DNA of 9,714 nt from Patescibacteria group bacterium. GTDB lineage: Bacteria > Patescibacteriota > Microgenomatia > UBA1406 > GWC2-37-13. Made by a program: the position numbers and the translations under genes. The stretch spans positions 1 through 9,714 of the forward strand of contig CALRFM010000032.1 of NCBI GenBank assembly GCA_943356515.1. The letters are read 5' to 3'. Of this stretch, positions 1 to 6,073 are shown piece after piece. Each line of letters begins with the position of its first letter. The stretch's first letter is position 1. The notes beneath the pieces were generated by a model. The model was given only the letters and a program-made list of their open reading frames with translations, was not told the DNA's origin and ran no database searches.

Positions 1-520
1 TATTGGTACTACTTGTTTGCGCACTAATAAGGACTTTCCCATTTTGAAGAGTGATAGATTGCACGGGGCCATTTACTACCAAATCTGTTTGCACGAGCTT
101 TCCTTCAGGAAGTTCAAAAACCGCCAAGTATGACCTATCTACTCCATCTATTTGGTTAAAGTCACCACCCACATAGAGAAGATTTTCATCAACAAGCAAT
201 GCGTTTACAGGACCGTTTATATTTGGATTCCACCCATGAAATGCTCGAGCATCAATATCAAATACCGCAAAGTTTGCTTTTTCAATAACAGGGTCTGAGT
301 CAATCTGAACCATGGTAAAGTCTCCGCCAAGGAAGAAGAGATTTTTATAACGCTCTTTACTTGAAAAAGAGTTGTTGATCGTTATAACTACATCTGTATC
401 TTCTACTGCTACTACAGTACTTTCTGAAGTAGATATATACCCAGCTGCTTGGACAGCAGGGGTAATGGTAATACATACGATAAATGAGAAAAAAAGGAGT
501 ATTTTTGTGATTATATTCAT
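1..520 (-). CDS. Secreted DUF5122 (delta-60)-type beta-propeller protein, N-terminal part (3' end outside window)
   Basis: Reading from the ATG at 520-518 gives 173 open codons that run off the left edge, so only the N-terminus is seen. Residues 1-25 look like a signal peptide: a Lys near the start, a hydrophobic core (ILLFFSFIVCITI) and an AVQA|A cleavage-type site, so the protein is probably exported. After it come at least two propeller-like units with the pattern LFFLGGDFTMV...FAVFDI...FHGWNPNINGPVNALLV and LYVGGDFNQIDGV..SYLAVFEL...VNGPVQSI. The 'hGGDF..i.g..r..lA.fd..G....w.p..ngpV.al' rhythm is that of DUF5122/delta-60 repeat proteins, whose roles are mostly unknown (surface or adhesion functions are common guesses). 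It diverges from the DUF4258-like gene. No Shine-Dalgarno precedes the start. Family is fairly sure; function and full length are unknown. Confidence 0.82.
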   Translation of the reverse strand, partial: MNIITKILLFFSFIVCITITPAVQAAGYISTSESTVVAVEDTDVVITINNSFSSKERYKNLFFLGGDFTMVQIDSDPVIEKANFAVFDIDARAFHGWNPNINGPVNALLVDENLLYVGGDFNQIDGVDRSYLAVFELPEGKLVQTDLVVNGPVQSITLQNGKVLISAQTSSTN

Positions 521-560
521 GCTTGTGAGGGTTAATGATATGTTTTGATATCTTACTCAT

Positions 561-569
561 TATTATACC
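561..569 (-). promoter_or_regulatory. Extended -10 promoter for the secreted propeller gene
   Basis: On the minus strand TGGTATAAT (569 down to 561) is a TGn-TATAAT extended -10 box, a perfect hexamer. There is no convincing -35, which extended -10 promoters can do without. Transcription would begin near 554, giving a leader of about 34 nt before the ATG at 520. Within 68 bp it lies back to back with the promoter proposed for the plus-strand DUF4258-like gene. Confidence 0.5.
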
Positions 570-575
570 ACTTGT

Positions 576-581
576 TACAAT
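576..581 (+). promoter_or_regulatory. -10 box of a probable leaderless promoter (DUF4258-like gene)
   Basis: TACAAT at 576-581 has a weak -35 (TTACTC, 553-558) with an ideal 17-bp spacer. The ATG at 589 lies 7 nt beyond the hexamer, where transcription is expected to start, so the message would be leaderless or nearly so. This also argues against the upstream in-frame ATG at 535, which lies before the promoter. Confidence 0.4.
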
Positions 582-588
582 CTATATC

Positions 589-849
589 ATGAGCTATAGC
601 AAATCTTATAATGGAGTCATCTGGACCAATCATGCGATTGATAGATTACGAGCACGCAAAATTCCCCAAGAATACGCATGGAAAGCATTTCGATTCCCTG
701 ATAGTACAAAACGAGGTAAAGCGTCAGATAGTAATGAATATATAAAGAAGATAGATAAGTATACAGTTACGATAATTGCAAAACAGAATGAAAAAAAAGA
801 ATGGCTCATACTTTCAGTCTGGATTGATCCTTCACTTTTACACCCTTGA
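589..849 (+). CDS. Small DUF4258-like protein (86 aa)
   Basis: An 86-residue soluble protein beginning MSYSKSYNGVIWTNHAIDRL. The segment W-T-N-H-A-x-D-R-L-R-A-R-K-I (residues 12-25; H15, R19, R21), then a basic stretch and beta-strand-like Y-I-K-K-I...T-V-T-I-I-A...W-L-I-L-S-V-W, resembles the DUF4258 pattern (His + Arg-rich helix, then strands). That family is uncharacterised and superficially RelE/BrnT-like, but no antitoxin gene is adjacent, so I do not call a toxin. I chose the ATG at 589 over the in-frame ATG at 535. The extra 18 residues would be an unrelated hydrophobic stretch (MICFDILLIIIPLVTIYI), and they overlap the minus-strand promoter of the neighbour and the likely -10 box at 576-581. 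No Shine-Dalgarno is visible. The TGA stop overlaps the -35 proposed for sod. Confidence 0.65.
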   Translation: MSYSKSYNGVIWTNHAIDRLRARKIPQEYAWKAFRFPDSTKRGKASDSNEYIKKIDKYTVTIIAKQNEKKEWLILSVWIDPSLLHP

Positions 850-873
850 TCATTGTCATATATCTAGTACAAT
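846..873 (+). promoter_or_regulatory. Candidate promoter of the superoxide dismutase gene
   Basis: TTGATC (846-851), a 16-bp spacer and TACAAT (868-873) form a reasonable sigma70-type promoter about 33 nt upstream of the SOD ATG. A second candidate -10, TACTAT (886-891), lies nearer the start, 15 nt before the ATG, with no good -35. No Fur-like operator was recognised here. Confidence 0.45.
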
Positions 874-906
874 AAGTTGTAGCGTTACTATTTATTTTTT
901 ATCTTA

Positions 907-1485
907 ATGACATATCAACTTCCAGAATTAACCTACGACTTTAATGCATTAGAACCACACATAGATGCACAAACCATGCAGATTCATCATGACAAACATC
1001 ACGGTGCATATGTAGCAAAACTCAATGCTGTTGTTGAAAGTAATGCGTCGCTGCAAGATAAAGATCTGATCGAACTTATGAAGTCAGTAGATAGCTTAGG
1101 CTTGTCTGATGCAGATCGGTCTACATTCGTAAATAATGGTGGTGGTCACTTAAACCATTCATTATTCTGGGAAGTTATGGGTCCAGAAAAACAAGTAGAT
1201 GAAGAGCTTACTGCTAAAATTACCAAAATATTTGGATCTGTTGATTCATTCAAAGAAGAATTCAGTAATGCCGCAACAACCAGATTTGGAAGTGGTTGGG
1301 CATGGCTGGTGGAATCAAACGGAGAACTTAAAGTATATTCGACTGCAAATCAAGATTCACCATATCTTACGGGAGACACTCCAATCATTGGACTTGATGT
1401 ATGGGAACATGCCTATTATCTGAAGTATCAAAATGTAAGGCCTGACTATATTAAGGCCTTTTGGAATATATTGAAGTTACTGTAA
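907..1485 (+). CDS. sodA: Superoxide dismutase, Mn-type (Fe/Mn family)
   Basis: A cytosolic dismutase converting superoxide to hydrogen peroxide and oxygen (192 aa, no signal peptide). The N-terminal helical hairpin has IHHDKHHGAYV (ligand His27, gateway Tyr35). GGGHLNHSLFW supplies ligand His84, and DVWEHAYYLKYQN supplies Asp164 and His168. The metal-selectivity positions look Mn-like by comparison with E. coli SodA: Gly80 in GGGHxNH and Gln149 in STANQDSP, rather than the FeSOD-type Gln at the first site. Family members can still be cambialistic. The C-terminus stops at FWNILKLL, about a dozen residues shorter than E. coli SodA, so the last helix is trimmed. No Shine-Dalgarno precedes the ATG (TTTTTTATCTTA). 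The 3' end overlaps the convergent cyclase-family gene by 9 nt, with no terminator visible between them. Confidence 0.96.
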   Translation: MTYQLPELTYDFNALEPHIDAQTMQIHHDKHHGAYVAKLNAVVESNASLQDKDLIELMKSVDSLGLSDADRSTFVNNGGGHLNHSLFWEVMGPEKQVDEELTAKITKIFGSVDSFKEEFSNAATTRFGSGWAWLVESNGELKVYSTANQDSPYLTGDTPIIGLDVWEHAYYLKYQNVRPDYIKAFWNILKLL

Positions 1486-2100
1486 TAGCACAACCCGCGC
1501 AGGTGCGCCGTCCATGCCCATATATTTGAGTGGGAAGGCGACGAGTGTATATTCTCCTTCATCTACTTGAGAAAGATCTATACCTTCAATGATAGGAATA
1601 TCTTTTTCTAAAAGTAATGTATGGGGTCTATTATCTGTTGACCCTTTTTGTTTGATAGAAAAATAATCTATACCAACAAGAGCTATGCCCACTTCTTTCA
1701 AATATTGTGCTCCTTCTGGTGAAAGATAGACAAAATCTGGATAAAATTCTGTATAACCTCTTTGGGAATTTGATGTTTTAAGAAGAATGCGTTCTCTACT
1801 TTGGATATTCTTTGATTCTAATGTTTCTCGTGATACAGCTCCTGTATCTGCCGTGCAATCGACCACTCGACATGGTCCCATAAAAACATCGAGGGGCAAG
1901 TCAGTGATGCTTTTTCCATTCTCTATGGCGTGTTTGGGTGCATCTATGTGAGTTCCATTATGAGAACCGGTGATAATTTTAGAGATGGTAGATTTGCTCG
2001 CTTCGCTTTTTATCTCTTGAATTTCAATCTGAGGATTCCCGGGATAGACGATAGTAGATGATGAGAGTGGAATTGAGATATCTATGATTTGAGTATTCAT
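1477..2100 (-). CDS. Cyclase-family (PF04199-type) metal-dependent hydrolase
   Basis: A 207-residue soluble protein of the cyclase/kynurenine formamidase-like family, whose members hydrolyse amide, lactam or related bonds using bound Zn or Mn. The metal motif is clear: H47-N-G-T-H51-I-D53-A-P-K-H57. Other family blocks are DISIPLSSSTIVYPGNP at the N-terminus, ALVGIDYFSI near residue 140 and, at the C-terminus, IPIIEGIDLSQV..GEYTLVAFPLKYMGMDGAPARVVL. No tryptophan or kynurenine genes are nearby, so kynB should not be assigned. It is the last gene of a likely zwf-gnd-cyclase operon, 48 nt after gnd. A link to the pentose phosphate pathway (for example lactone hydrolysis) is only inferred from position. 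The start has no Shine-Dalgarno (AAAAAAATAAT before ATG). The 3' end overlaps sod by 9 nt. Confidence 0.88.
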   Translation of the reverse strand: MNTQIIDISIPLSSSTIVYPGNPQIEIQEIKSEASKSTISKIITGSHNGTHIDAPKHAIENGKSITDLPLDVFMGPCRVVDCTADTGAVSRETLESKNIQSRERILLKTSNSQRGYTEFYPDFVYLSPEGAQYLKEVGIALVGIDYFSIKQKGSTDNRPHTLLLEKDIPIIEGIDLSQVDEGEYTLVAFPLKYMGMDGAPARVVLLQ

Positions 2101-2112
2101 ATTATTTTTTTA

Positions 2113-2147
2113 CTGGGTGACCACCATCCTCCAGAGGCGGACGTCGG
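2113..2147. other. GC-rich intergenic patch with short inverted repeats between gnd and the cyclase gene
   Basis: The 48-nt gap between gnd and the cyclase gene is conspicuously GC-rich compared with its surroundings. On the minus strand it contains CCTC-TG-GAGG followed by GGTG-GT-CACC, two small back-to-back inverted repeats. No U-run follows on the minus strand (it is followed by A7), so this is not a classical terminator for gnd. It could be an RNA stability or processing element, or a short dispersed repeat. Low confidence. Confidence 0.3.
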
Positions 2148-2148
2148 G

Positions 2149-3069
2149 CTATTTATTAACTTTGTGCCCTCCGAACTGTCCACGAAGGGCTGAAACTACC
2201 TGGCCGGTATAACTTGGGTTACTTGCCGATTTCACTCGGAATTCATACGACTCTTTGATAACGGGAACTTCTTGACCCATCTCCTCTGCCACCTCCACCG
2301 TCCACTTACCCTCACCACTGTGGCTAATTGATCCAGATATGGGTTTGAGTTCTACTCCCCATTCTTGGTATGCTTTTTCAAGCCATCCAATAAGTCGGGA
2401 TTCGACTACACTTGCACGGTTATATACGCGTGCAACTTCAGTGAGATTTAGATGATAGTCTGATTGTTTCATGAGGTTAAATCCCTCTCCAATAGCCTGC
2501 ATCATGCCATACTCTATGCCATTGTGTACCATTTTTACAAAGTGCCCAGCACCAATTCCTTCAAAATGAGCGTATCCTCCTTCGACCGTGAGATCTTTGT
2601 ACAGCTCTTCGTACTCGTCAAATAATTTTTTTGGTCCCCCGACCATTAAGCATGCACCATTCCTGGCACCGGCTGGTCCGCCAGAAACTCCAACATCGAT
2701 AAAGTGGATGTTCTTCTCTGCAAGTTTTGCAGCGCAAGTGGCATCGTTTTTATATTGAGAATTTCCTGCGTCAATAACGACATCTCCTTCATGTAAATAT
2801 TGAGCTAATCCACGCTCGCCAAATAATGTCTCATCAACTGCATTACCTGCGGGAACCATCACCCACACAATTCGCGGGGAGGATGAGATGCCCGCAACCA
2901 TAGATTCCACTGAATCATATGCTTTCATAGATTCAAATTCTGAAGCAAGTTCATGTGCCTTTTCTACCGTTCGATTATATACATGCACAGTCCACCCTTT
3001 TTCTGCAAGTTGAGCAGCAATTCCCTTTCCCATTTTTCCTAAACCGATAATGCCAATTTCTTTATTCAT
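2149..3069 (-). CDS. gnd: 6-phosphogluconate dehydrogenase, short decarboxylating form
   Basis: Oxidatively decarboxylates 6-phosphogluconate to ribulose-5-phosphate and CO2, making a reduced nicotinamide cofactor (cytosol, oxidative pentose phosphate pathway). At 306 aa it belongs to the short ~300-residue type rather than the ~470-residue E. coli type. The Rossmann fingerprint is GIIGLGKMG (6-14). Y31-N-R-T after the second strand resembles the NADP-binding NRT motif of long-form enzymes. The substrate site shows DAGNSxYKND (100-109), GVSGGPAGARNG (127-138) and the catalytic block K179-M-V-H-N183-G-I-E186. The C-terminus YTGQVVSALRGQFGGHKV is typical of the short class. It starts 12 nt after the zwf stop, so the two are surely co-transcribed, yet no Shine-Dalgarno is present (TTATCAATACGT before ATG). 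Confidence 0.95.
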   Translation of the reverse strand: MNKEIGIIGLGKMGKGIAAQLAEKGWTVHVYNRTVEKAHELASEFESMKAYDSVESMVAGISSSPRIVWVMVPAGNAVDETLFGERGLAQYLHEGDVVIDAGNSQYKNDATCAAKLAEKNIHFIDVGVSGGPAGARNGACLMVGGPKKLFDEYEELYKDLTVEGGYAHFEGIGAGHFVKMVHNGIEYGMMQAIGEGFNLMKQSDYHLNLTEVARVYNRASVVESRLIGWLEKAYQEWGVELKPISGSISHSGEGKWTVEVAEEMGQEVPVIKESYEFRVKSASNPSYTGQVVSALRGQFGGHKVNK

Positions 3070-3081
3070 ACGTATTGATAA

Positions 3082-4485
3082 TTAATAGATTTCAAGTTCT
3101 GGTTTTTTATCTTCATGCCAAGTTTTAATGATTGGTTCAATAAATTTCCATTCGCTGATAATTTCATCGGTAGATACAAAAAGCGTTTGATCACCTTTTA
3201 TGATATCGTACAAAAGCCCTTCATAATCATCGACAAATTCTGCTGCGTCATAGGCAGCATGATAATCGAACCCGAGCTCGTGTTGTTCTACTTCGTTGGA
3301 AAATCCAGGTTTTTTAGCCAAAAACCGCATGCTTATTTTCTCATCTGGTTTGAGATGATAATGAAGCTTGTTGCGCTGTTTTCCGGGAAATGCATATAAA
3401 CATAAATCTGACTCTTTGAATGAAACTACTACCTCAATGCACGGCGCACTCTGTGCTTTACCACTTTCTAGAATGAGGGGGACTCCTTCAAACTCTGGCA
3501 AACTTGATGTAGCTTGAATGTGAAAATATGTTTCTGTTTCTGAATGAGGATCTACTCCTTTTTCACTCGTATATCCTTTGTATTGTGCACGCTTAGTTTG
3601 ACGGGCAACTTCTTGCGGTGACATGATTTGGAGTGATTTAAGTGCTTCACTTCGGCAGGATTTTATTTCTTGTGCATCAAGCGATTTGGGAGCCTTCATA
3701 AGGAAAAGCGCCAGGAGCTGAAGCATATGATTTTGACCCACATCTCGAAGCGTTCCAACTTTATCATAAAACTCTCCACGCGTTTCTACTTTTATATCTT
3801 CCATCAGGCGTACTTCGATTTGCTCAATATATTCTTTATTCCATACGGGAGTCAAAAATGAATTACTGAATCGAAAAACCAAAATATTCTTTACCGTTTC
3901 TTTACCAAGATAATGATCAACTCGGTATATTTGCTCTTCTTTAAAAAGCTCCCCTAGTTGTCGATCTAAGTCGATGGCGTTTTGTAAGTTGGTGCCAAAG
4001 GGCTTTTCTAAAATAACACGCGTCCATCCTTCTTCTGGTGAACAAGGAATAGTCAGACCCGTTGCATGGAGGTTAGTTATGATATCAGAGTATGCCGTGG
4101 GAGGAACGGCAAGATAAAACAATTTATTCGTACATATACTCCATTGTCCATCAATATGCCCTAATGTTTTAGCCAAATGCTCATAAGCGCTTTTCTCAAA
4201 AAAATCACCTTTAACATAGAAAAATTCTTCGAAGAAGGTATCGTATTTATCAGATTGTTCATACTTACCTTTCTCCATAATGTCGCGTAAATATGATTTG
4301 AGTTTAAAGTCATCGTAATCACGGCGGGAAAATCCATATATTCTAAACTTTTCAGGGAGATGTTTTTTCAAATAAAGGTTATAAAGGGCCTTAAGAATCT
4401 TCTTCTTGACCAAGTCTCCAGTAATGCCAAATATTACAAATATCGTAGGAAGAGTGAATTTTGTAGTGTCAGAAGTTGTGGGCAT
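3082..4485 (-). CDS. zwf: Glucose-6-phosphate 1-dehydrogenase
   Basis: Catalyses the first oxidative pentose phosphate step, glucose-6-phosphate to 6-phosphogluconolactone with reduction of NAD(P)+. The 467-aa protein is slightly shorter than common bacterial enzymes (~480-510). Diagnostic motifs are FGITGDLVKKK (19-29, coenzyme-binding glycine/threonine loop), GFSRRDY (51-57, whose basic residues suggest NADP+), EKPFG (160-164), the substrate signature RVDHYLGKE (188-196) and DVGQNHMLQLLAL with the likely catalytic His253. It is the first gene of the minus-strand operon with gnd and a cyclase-family gene. No pgl (6-phosphogluconolactonase) lies in the cluster. The ATG at 4485 lies 7 nt after a perfect TATAAT, so the message is probably leaderless, which supports this start. 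Confidence 0.96.
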   Translation of the reverse strand: MPTTSDTTKFTLPTIFVIFGITGDLVKKKILKALYNLYLKKHLPEKFRIYGFSRRDYDDFKLKSYLRDIMEKGKYEQSDKYDTFFEEFFYVKGDFFEKSAYEHLAKTLGHIDGQWSICTNKLFYLAVPPTAYSDIITNLHATGLTIPCSPEEGWTRVILEKPFGTNLQNAIDLDRQLGELFKEEQIYRVDHYLGKETVKNILVFRFSNSFLTPVWNKEYIEQIEVRLMEDIKVETRGEFYDKVGTLRDVGQNHMLQLLALFLMKAPKSLDAQEIKSCRSEALKSLQIMSPQEVARQTKRAQYKGYTSEKGVDPHSETETYFHIQATSSLPEFEGVPLILESGKAQSAPCIEVVVSFKESDLCLYAFPGKQRNKLHYHLKPDEKISMRFLAKKPGFSNEVEQHELGFDYHAAYDAAEFVDDYEGLLYDIIKGDQTLFVSTDEIISEWKFIEPIIKTWHEDKKPELEIY

Positions 4486-4492
4486 GGATATT

Positions 4493-4498
4493 ATTATA
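4493..4498 (-). promoter_or_regulatory. -10 box of probable leaderless zwf operon promoter
   Basis: On the minus strand a perfect TATAAT (4498 to 4493) is followed by 7 nt (AATATCC) and then the zwf ATG. With a usual -10 to start distance of about 7 nt, transcription would begin at or next to the A of ATG. No clear -35 is seen. Confidence 0.6.
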
Positions 4499-4512
4499 AC
4501 CGATAATTAGTG

Positions 4513-4518
4513 TATAAT
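4513..4518 (+). promoter_or_regulatory. -10 box of probable leaderless FTR1 promoter
   Basis: A perfect TATAAT at 4513-4518 is followed by 6 nt (TTGCCG) and the ATG at 4525, placing the expected transcription start at the start codon. The alternative GTG start at 4510 overlaps this box and is therefore unlikely. The -35 is weak. The box sits 14 bp from the oppositely oriented zwf -10. Confidence 0.6.
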
Positions 4519-4524
4519 TGCCGT

Positions 4525-5337
4525 ATGATTCCAGCATTCCTTATAACGTTTCGCGAGGTTATAGAAGCCACACTCATAGTAGCCACTATTTTGGGAATTC
4601 TATACAAACTCGGTCATCACAAGAGTGTCAAAACAGTCTGGCATGCCACGGGCCTGGCTGTTGCTGTTAGTGTTGCATTGCTTGTTGGTGGAAGTTTATT
4701 TGGCATAAAAATGCAAGAACTTTACACCGGCTCTACAGAGGAGTTAATAGAAGGAATTTTAATGATTGTATCTGCTTTGTTTATTACTTGGGCAGTATTT
4801 TTCTTGCACAAATACTTCGGAAAATACAAAGTTGAACTTTTGCAAAAAGTTAAAAACACCATGGAACGAAAAGAGCATAACGGCTTGTTCTTACTTGTGT
4901 TTACCGCGGTTCTTCGAGAGGGGTTTGAAATAGTTCTCTTTTTATCTACTGTCTACTTTGCAGCAAACCCTACACAGATACTCACCGGGTTTGCAGGAGG
5001 AATGGTTGTTGGACTCCTTGTGTCTCTTGCTTTTTTCAGTGCCACACTCAAAATGCCCGTCTATTACGCATTTCGCGTAACAAGCATGCTTCTTATATTG
5101 TTTGCTGCGGGACTACTGGCGCGAGGCATTCATGAATTTGCAGAAGTAGGGTTTATTCCAGAAATAGGACATATGATATTTACATTTATTCCCGCTAAAG
5201 GAACTGTTGCTGGAGACATAATAAAATCTATGTTTGGTATAACGCAGAAGATGGACTACATTCAAGCGTCACTTTACACAATATATACCTTAGGCATGAC
5301 CTGGTATGTTTTTTTTCGAAATGAAGTGAGATGCTAA
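4525..5337 (+). CDS. FTR1/EfeU-type iron permease
   Basis: An integral membrane protein of the oxidase-dependent iron transporter family (yeast Ftr1p, bacterial EfeU), which moves iron inward across the cytoplasmic membrane. The 270 residues form about seven hydrophobic segments. The two hallmark R-E-x-x-E iron motifs are present: FR10-E11-V-I-E14 in the first membrane segment and LR131-E132-G-F-E135 in the fourth. An acidic stretch, STEELIEG (70-77), lies at the third segment. The ATG at 4525 is preferred over the GTG at 4510 because it puts the first motif at the usual distance from the N-terminus and fits the leaderless promoter. No EfeO or EfeB partner is in the window. Instead the convergent gene, overlapping by 48 nt, encodes a haem-type ferric-reductase-like membrane protein, a plausible electron-handling partner. 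Confidence 0.9.
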   Translation: MIPAFLITFREVIEATLIVATILGILYKLGHHKSVKTVWHATGLAVAVSVALLVGGSLFGIKMQELYTGSTEELIEGILMIVSALFITWAVFFLHKYFGKYKVELLQKVKNTMERKEHNGLFLLVFTAVLREGFEIVLFLSTVYFAANPTQILTGFAGGMVVGLLVSLAFFSATLKMPVYYAFRVTSMLLILFAAGLLARGIHEFAEVGFIPEIGHMIFTFIPAKGTVAGDIIKSMFGITQKMDYIQASLYTIYTLGMTWYVFFRNEVRC

Positions 5338-5898
5338 TTCAAGAATTGCAACAAGTCCTAACACAACCGCTACTCCTTCAAATTCTTGCAAAGCTACATG
5401 ACCAAATATGAGCCACACCGTGATATAAGCAATGCTATGGATTCTCCTCCACCACACACCAAGCTTTTTAACACTGAAGTCATTTGAGGTAATATATAAA
5501 GGAACCAAGGAATAAAGTACAAAAAAGCCCAATATTTCAAATGTTGGTGGCGATAAGTTTAGAGGAACACCTGCAAACAATATCGGAAAAAGACGAATGG
5601 ATGCATAATGCAAGAATCCAAGAAGAAACATGCTTACTCCCAGCTGTCTTCGGATAAACATGAGAAATGTAAAGACTATATGTTGAACTTTAAATCTTCT
5701 GGCAATTCCCGGAAGAAGCGTTGCGACAAAGAGCCATGCTGCTATTTGGCCGCTTGTTGTCCCCACTTCATATATTGCACTTCTGTTGACGCCCATAGAT
5801 GTCCAATAGGCAAAAAGTACTAAGAGTCCTATGACGAACGCATAGAGAACACGGAAGATGTTAATTATTTCTTTTTTCTTAGTGAAGAGTCTTTGCAT
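5290..5898 (-). CDS. Ferric reductase-like transmembrane haem protein (MsrQ/YedZ-like)
   Basis: A 202-residue membrane protein with about six hydrophobic helices and the layout of the ferric reductase-like transmembrane domain. It has an N-terminal helix, SGQIAAWLFVATLLPGIARR (49-68), RRQLGVSMFLLGFLHYAS (83-100), ILGFFVLYSLVPLYITSND (122-140), and WWRRIHSIAYITVWLIFGHVAL (149-170). His97, His154 and His167 are the likely b-haem ligands, as in MsrQ/YedZ. Family members carry electrons across the membrane to periplasmic methionine-sulfoxide reductase (MsrP) or, in ferric reductases, to Fe(III). There is no flavin/NAD domain here and no msrP in the window, so the partner is unknown. The gene converges on FTR1 with a 48-nt coding overlap. 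No Shine-Dalgarno is present. A weak -10 (TAGCAT, 5910-5905) sits 6 nt before the ATG. Confidence 0.82.
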   Translation of the reverse strand: MQRLFTKKKEIINIFRVLYAFVIGLLVLFAYWTSMGVNRSAIYEVGTTSGQIAAWLFVATLLPGIARRFKVQHIVFTFLMFIRRQLGVSMFLLGFLHYASIRLFPILFAGVPLNLSPPTFEILGFFVLYSLVPLYITSNDFSVKKLGVWWRRIHSIAYITVWLIFGHVALQEFEGVAVVLGLVAILELASHFISKKNIPGHA

Positions 5899-5914
5899 GT
5901 ATATATGCTACCAC

Positions 5915-5946
5915 AATGCGGTATCCTGTGGCTGTCCGCATTTTTT
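5915..5946 (+). terminator. Terminator-like hairpin on plus strand upstream of the haem-protein gene
   Basis: AATGCGG (5915-5921) pairs perfectly with CCGCATT (5936-5942) across a 14-nt loop, and T6 (5941-5946) follows the stem on the plus strand. It has the shape of a modest rho-independent terminator. The only upstream plus-strand gene is FTR1, ending at 5337, so it could stop FTR1 read-through that runs antisense across the whole haem-protein gene. The long loop keeps confidence low. Confidence 0.35.
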
Positions 5947-5992
5947 CAAAATTCTAAAGCAATTGCGGTAAAAGCCTTTTCCAGAGCCCTAC

Positions 5993-6029
5993 TCACCGTA
6001 TAATACGGTGACCGTCAAAAATACGGTGA
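5993..6029. promoter_or_regulatory. Operator-like cluster of alternating ACCGT/ACGGT half-sites around a TATAAT
   Basis: TCACCGTATAATACGGTGA (5993-6011) is a perfect palindrome with 9-bp arms and one central A, and it embeds TATAAT (5999-6004). ACGGT-G-ACCGT (6005-6015) makes a second, overlapping palindrome. The right arm ATACGGTGA recurs at 6021-6029, 18 bp downstream. So four half-sites alternate in orientation at 5995, 6005, 6011 and 6023. This looks like a regulator binding cluster over a -10 box, but the -35 is poor and the regulator and target gene are unknown. It lies about 95 bp upstream of the haem-protein start. Confidence 0.45.
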
Positions 6030-6073
6030 ATAACCAACACGATATAGCTAACGCAAAACGAAATTGTCACTTT

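Noticed and set aside
357..560. 67-codon minus-strand frame overlapping the secreted propeller gene
   Set aside because: It is out of frame with the signal-peptide-containing propeller reading frame, has low-complexity content and no family resemblance. It is a shadow.
535..588. Upstream ATG extending the DUF4258-like protein by 18 hydrophobic residues
   Set aside because: The extension overlaps both divergent promoters and is not family-like. The ATG at 589 fits the -10 spacing.
589..849. Toxin of a toxin-antitoxin pair
   Set aside because: Only loose resemblance to RelE/BrnT-like folds, and no small antitoxin gene is adjacent.
1477..2100. Assignment of the cyclase-family gene as kynB (kynurenine formamidase)
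   Set aside because: There is no tryptophan or kynurenine pathway context. The metal motif is shared by the whole family, so the substrate cannot be named.
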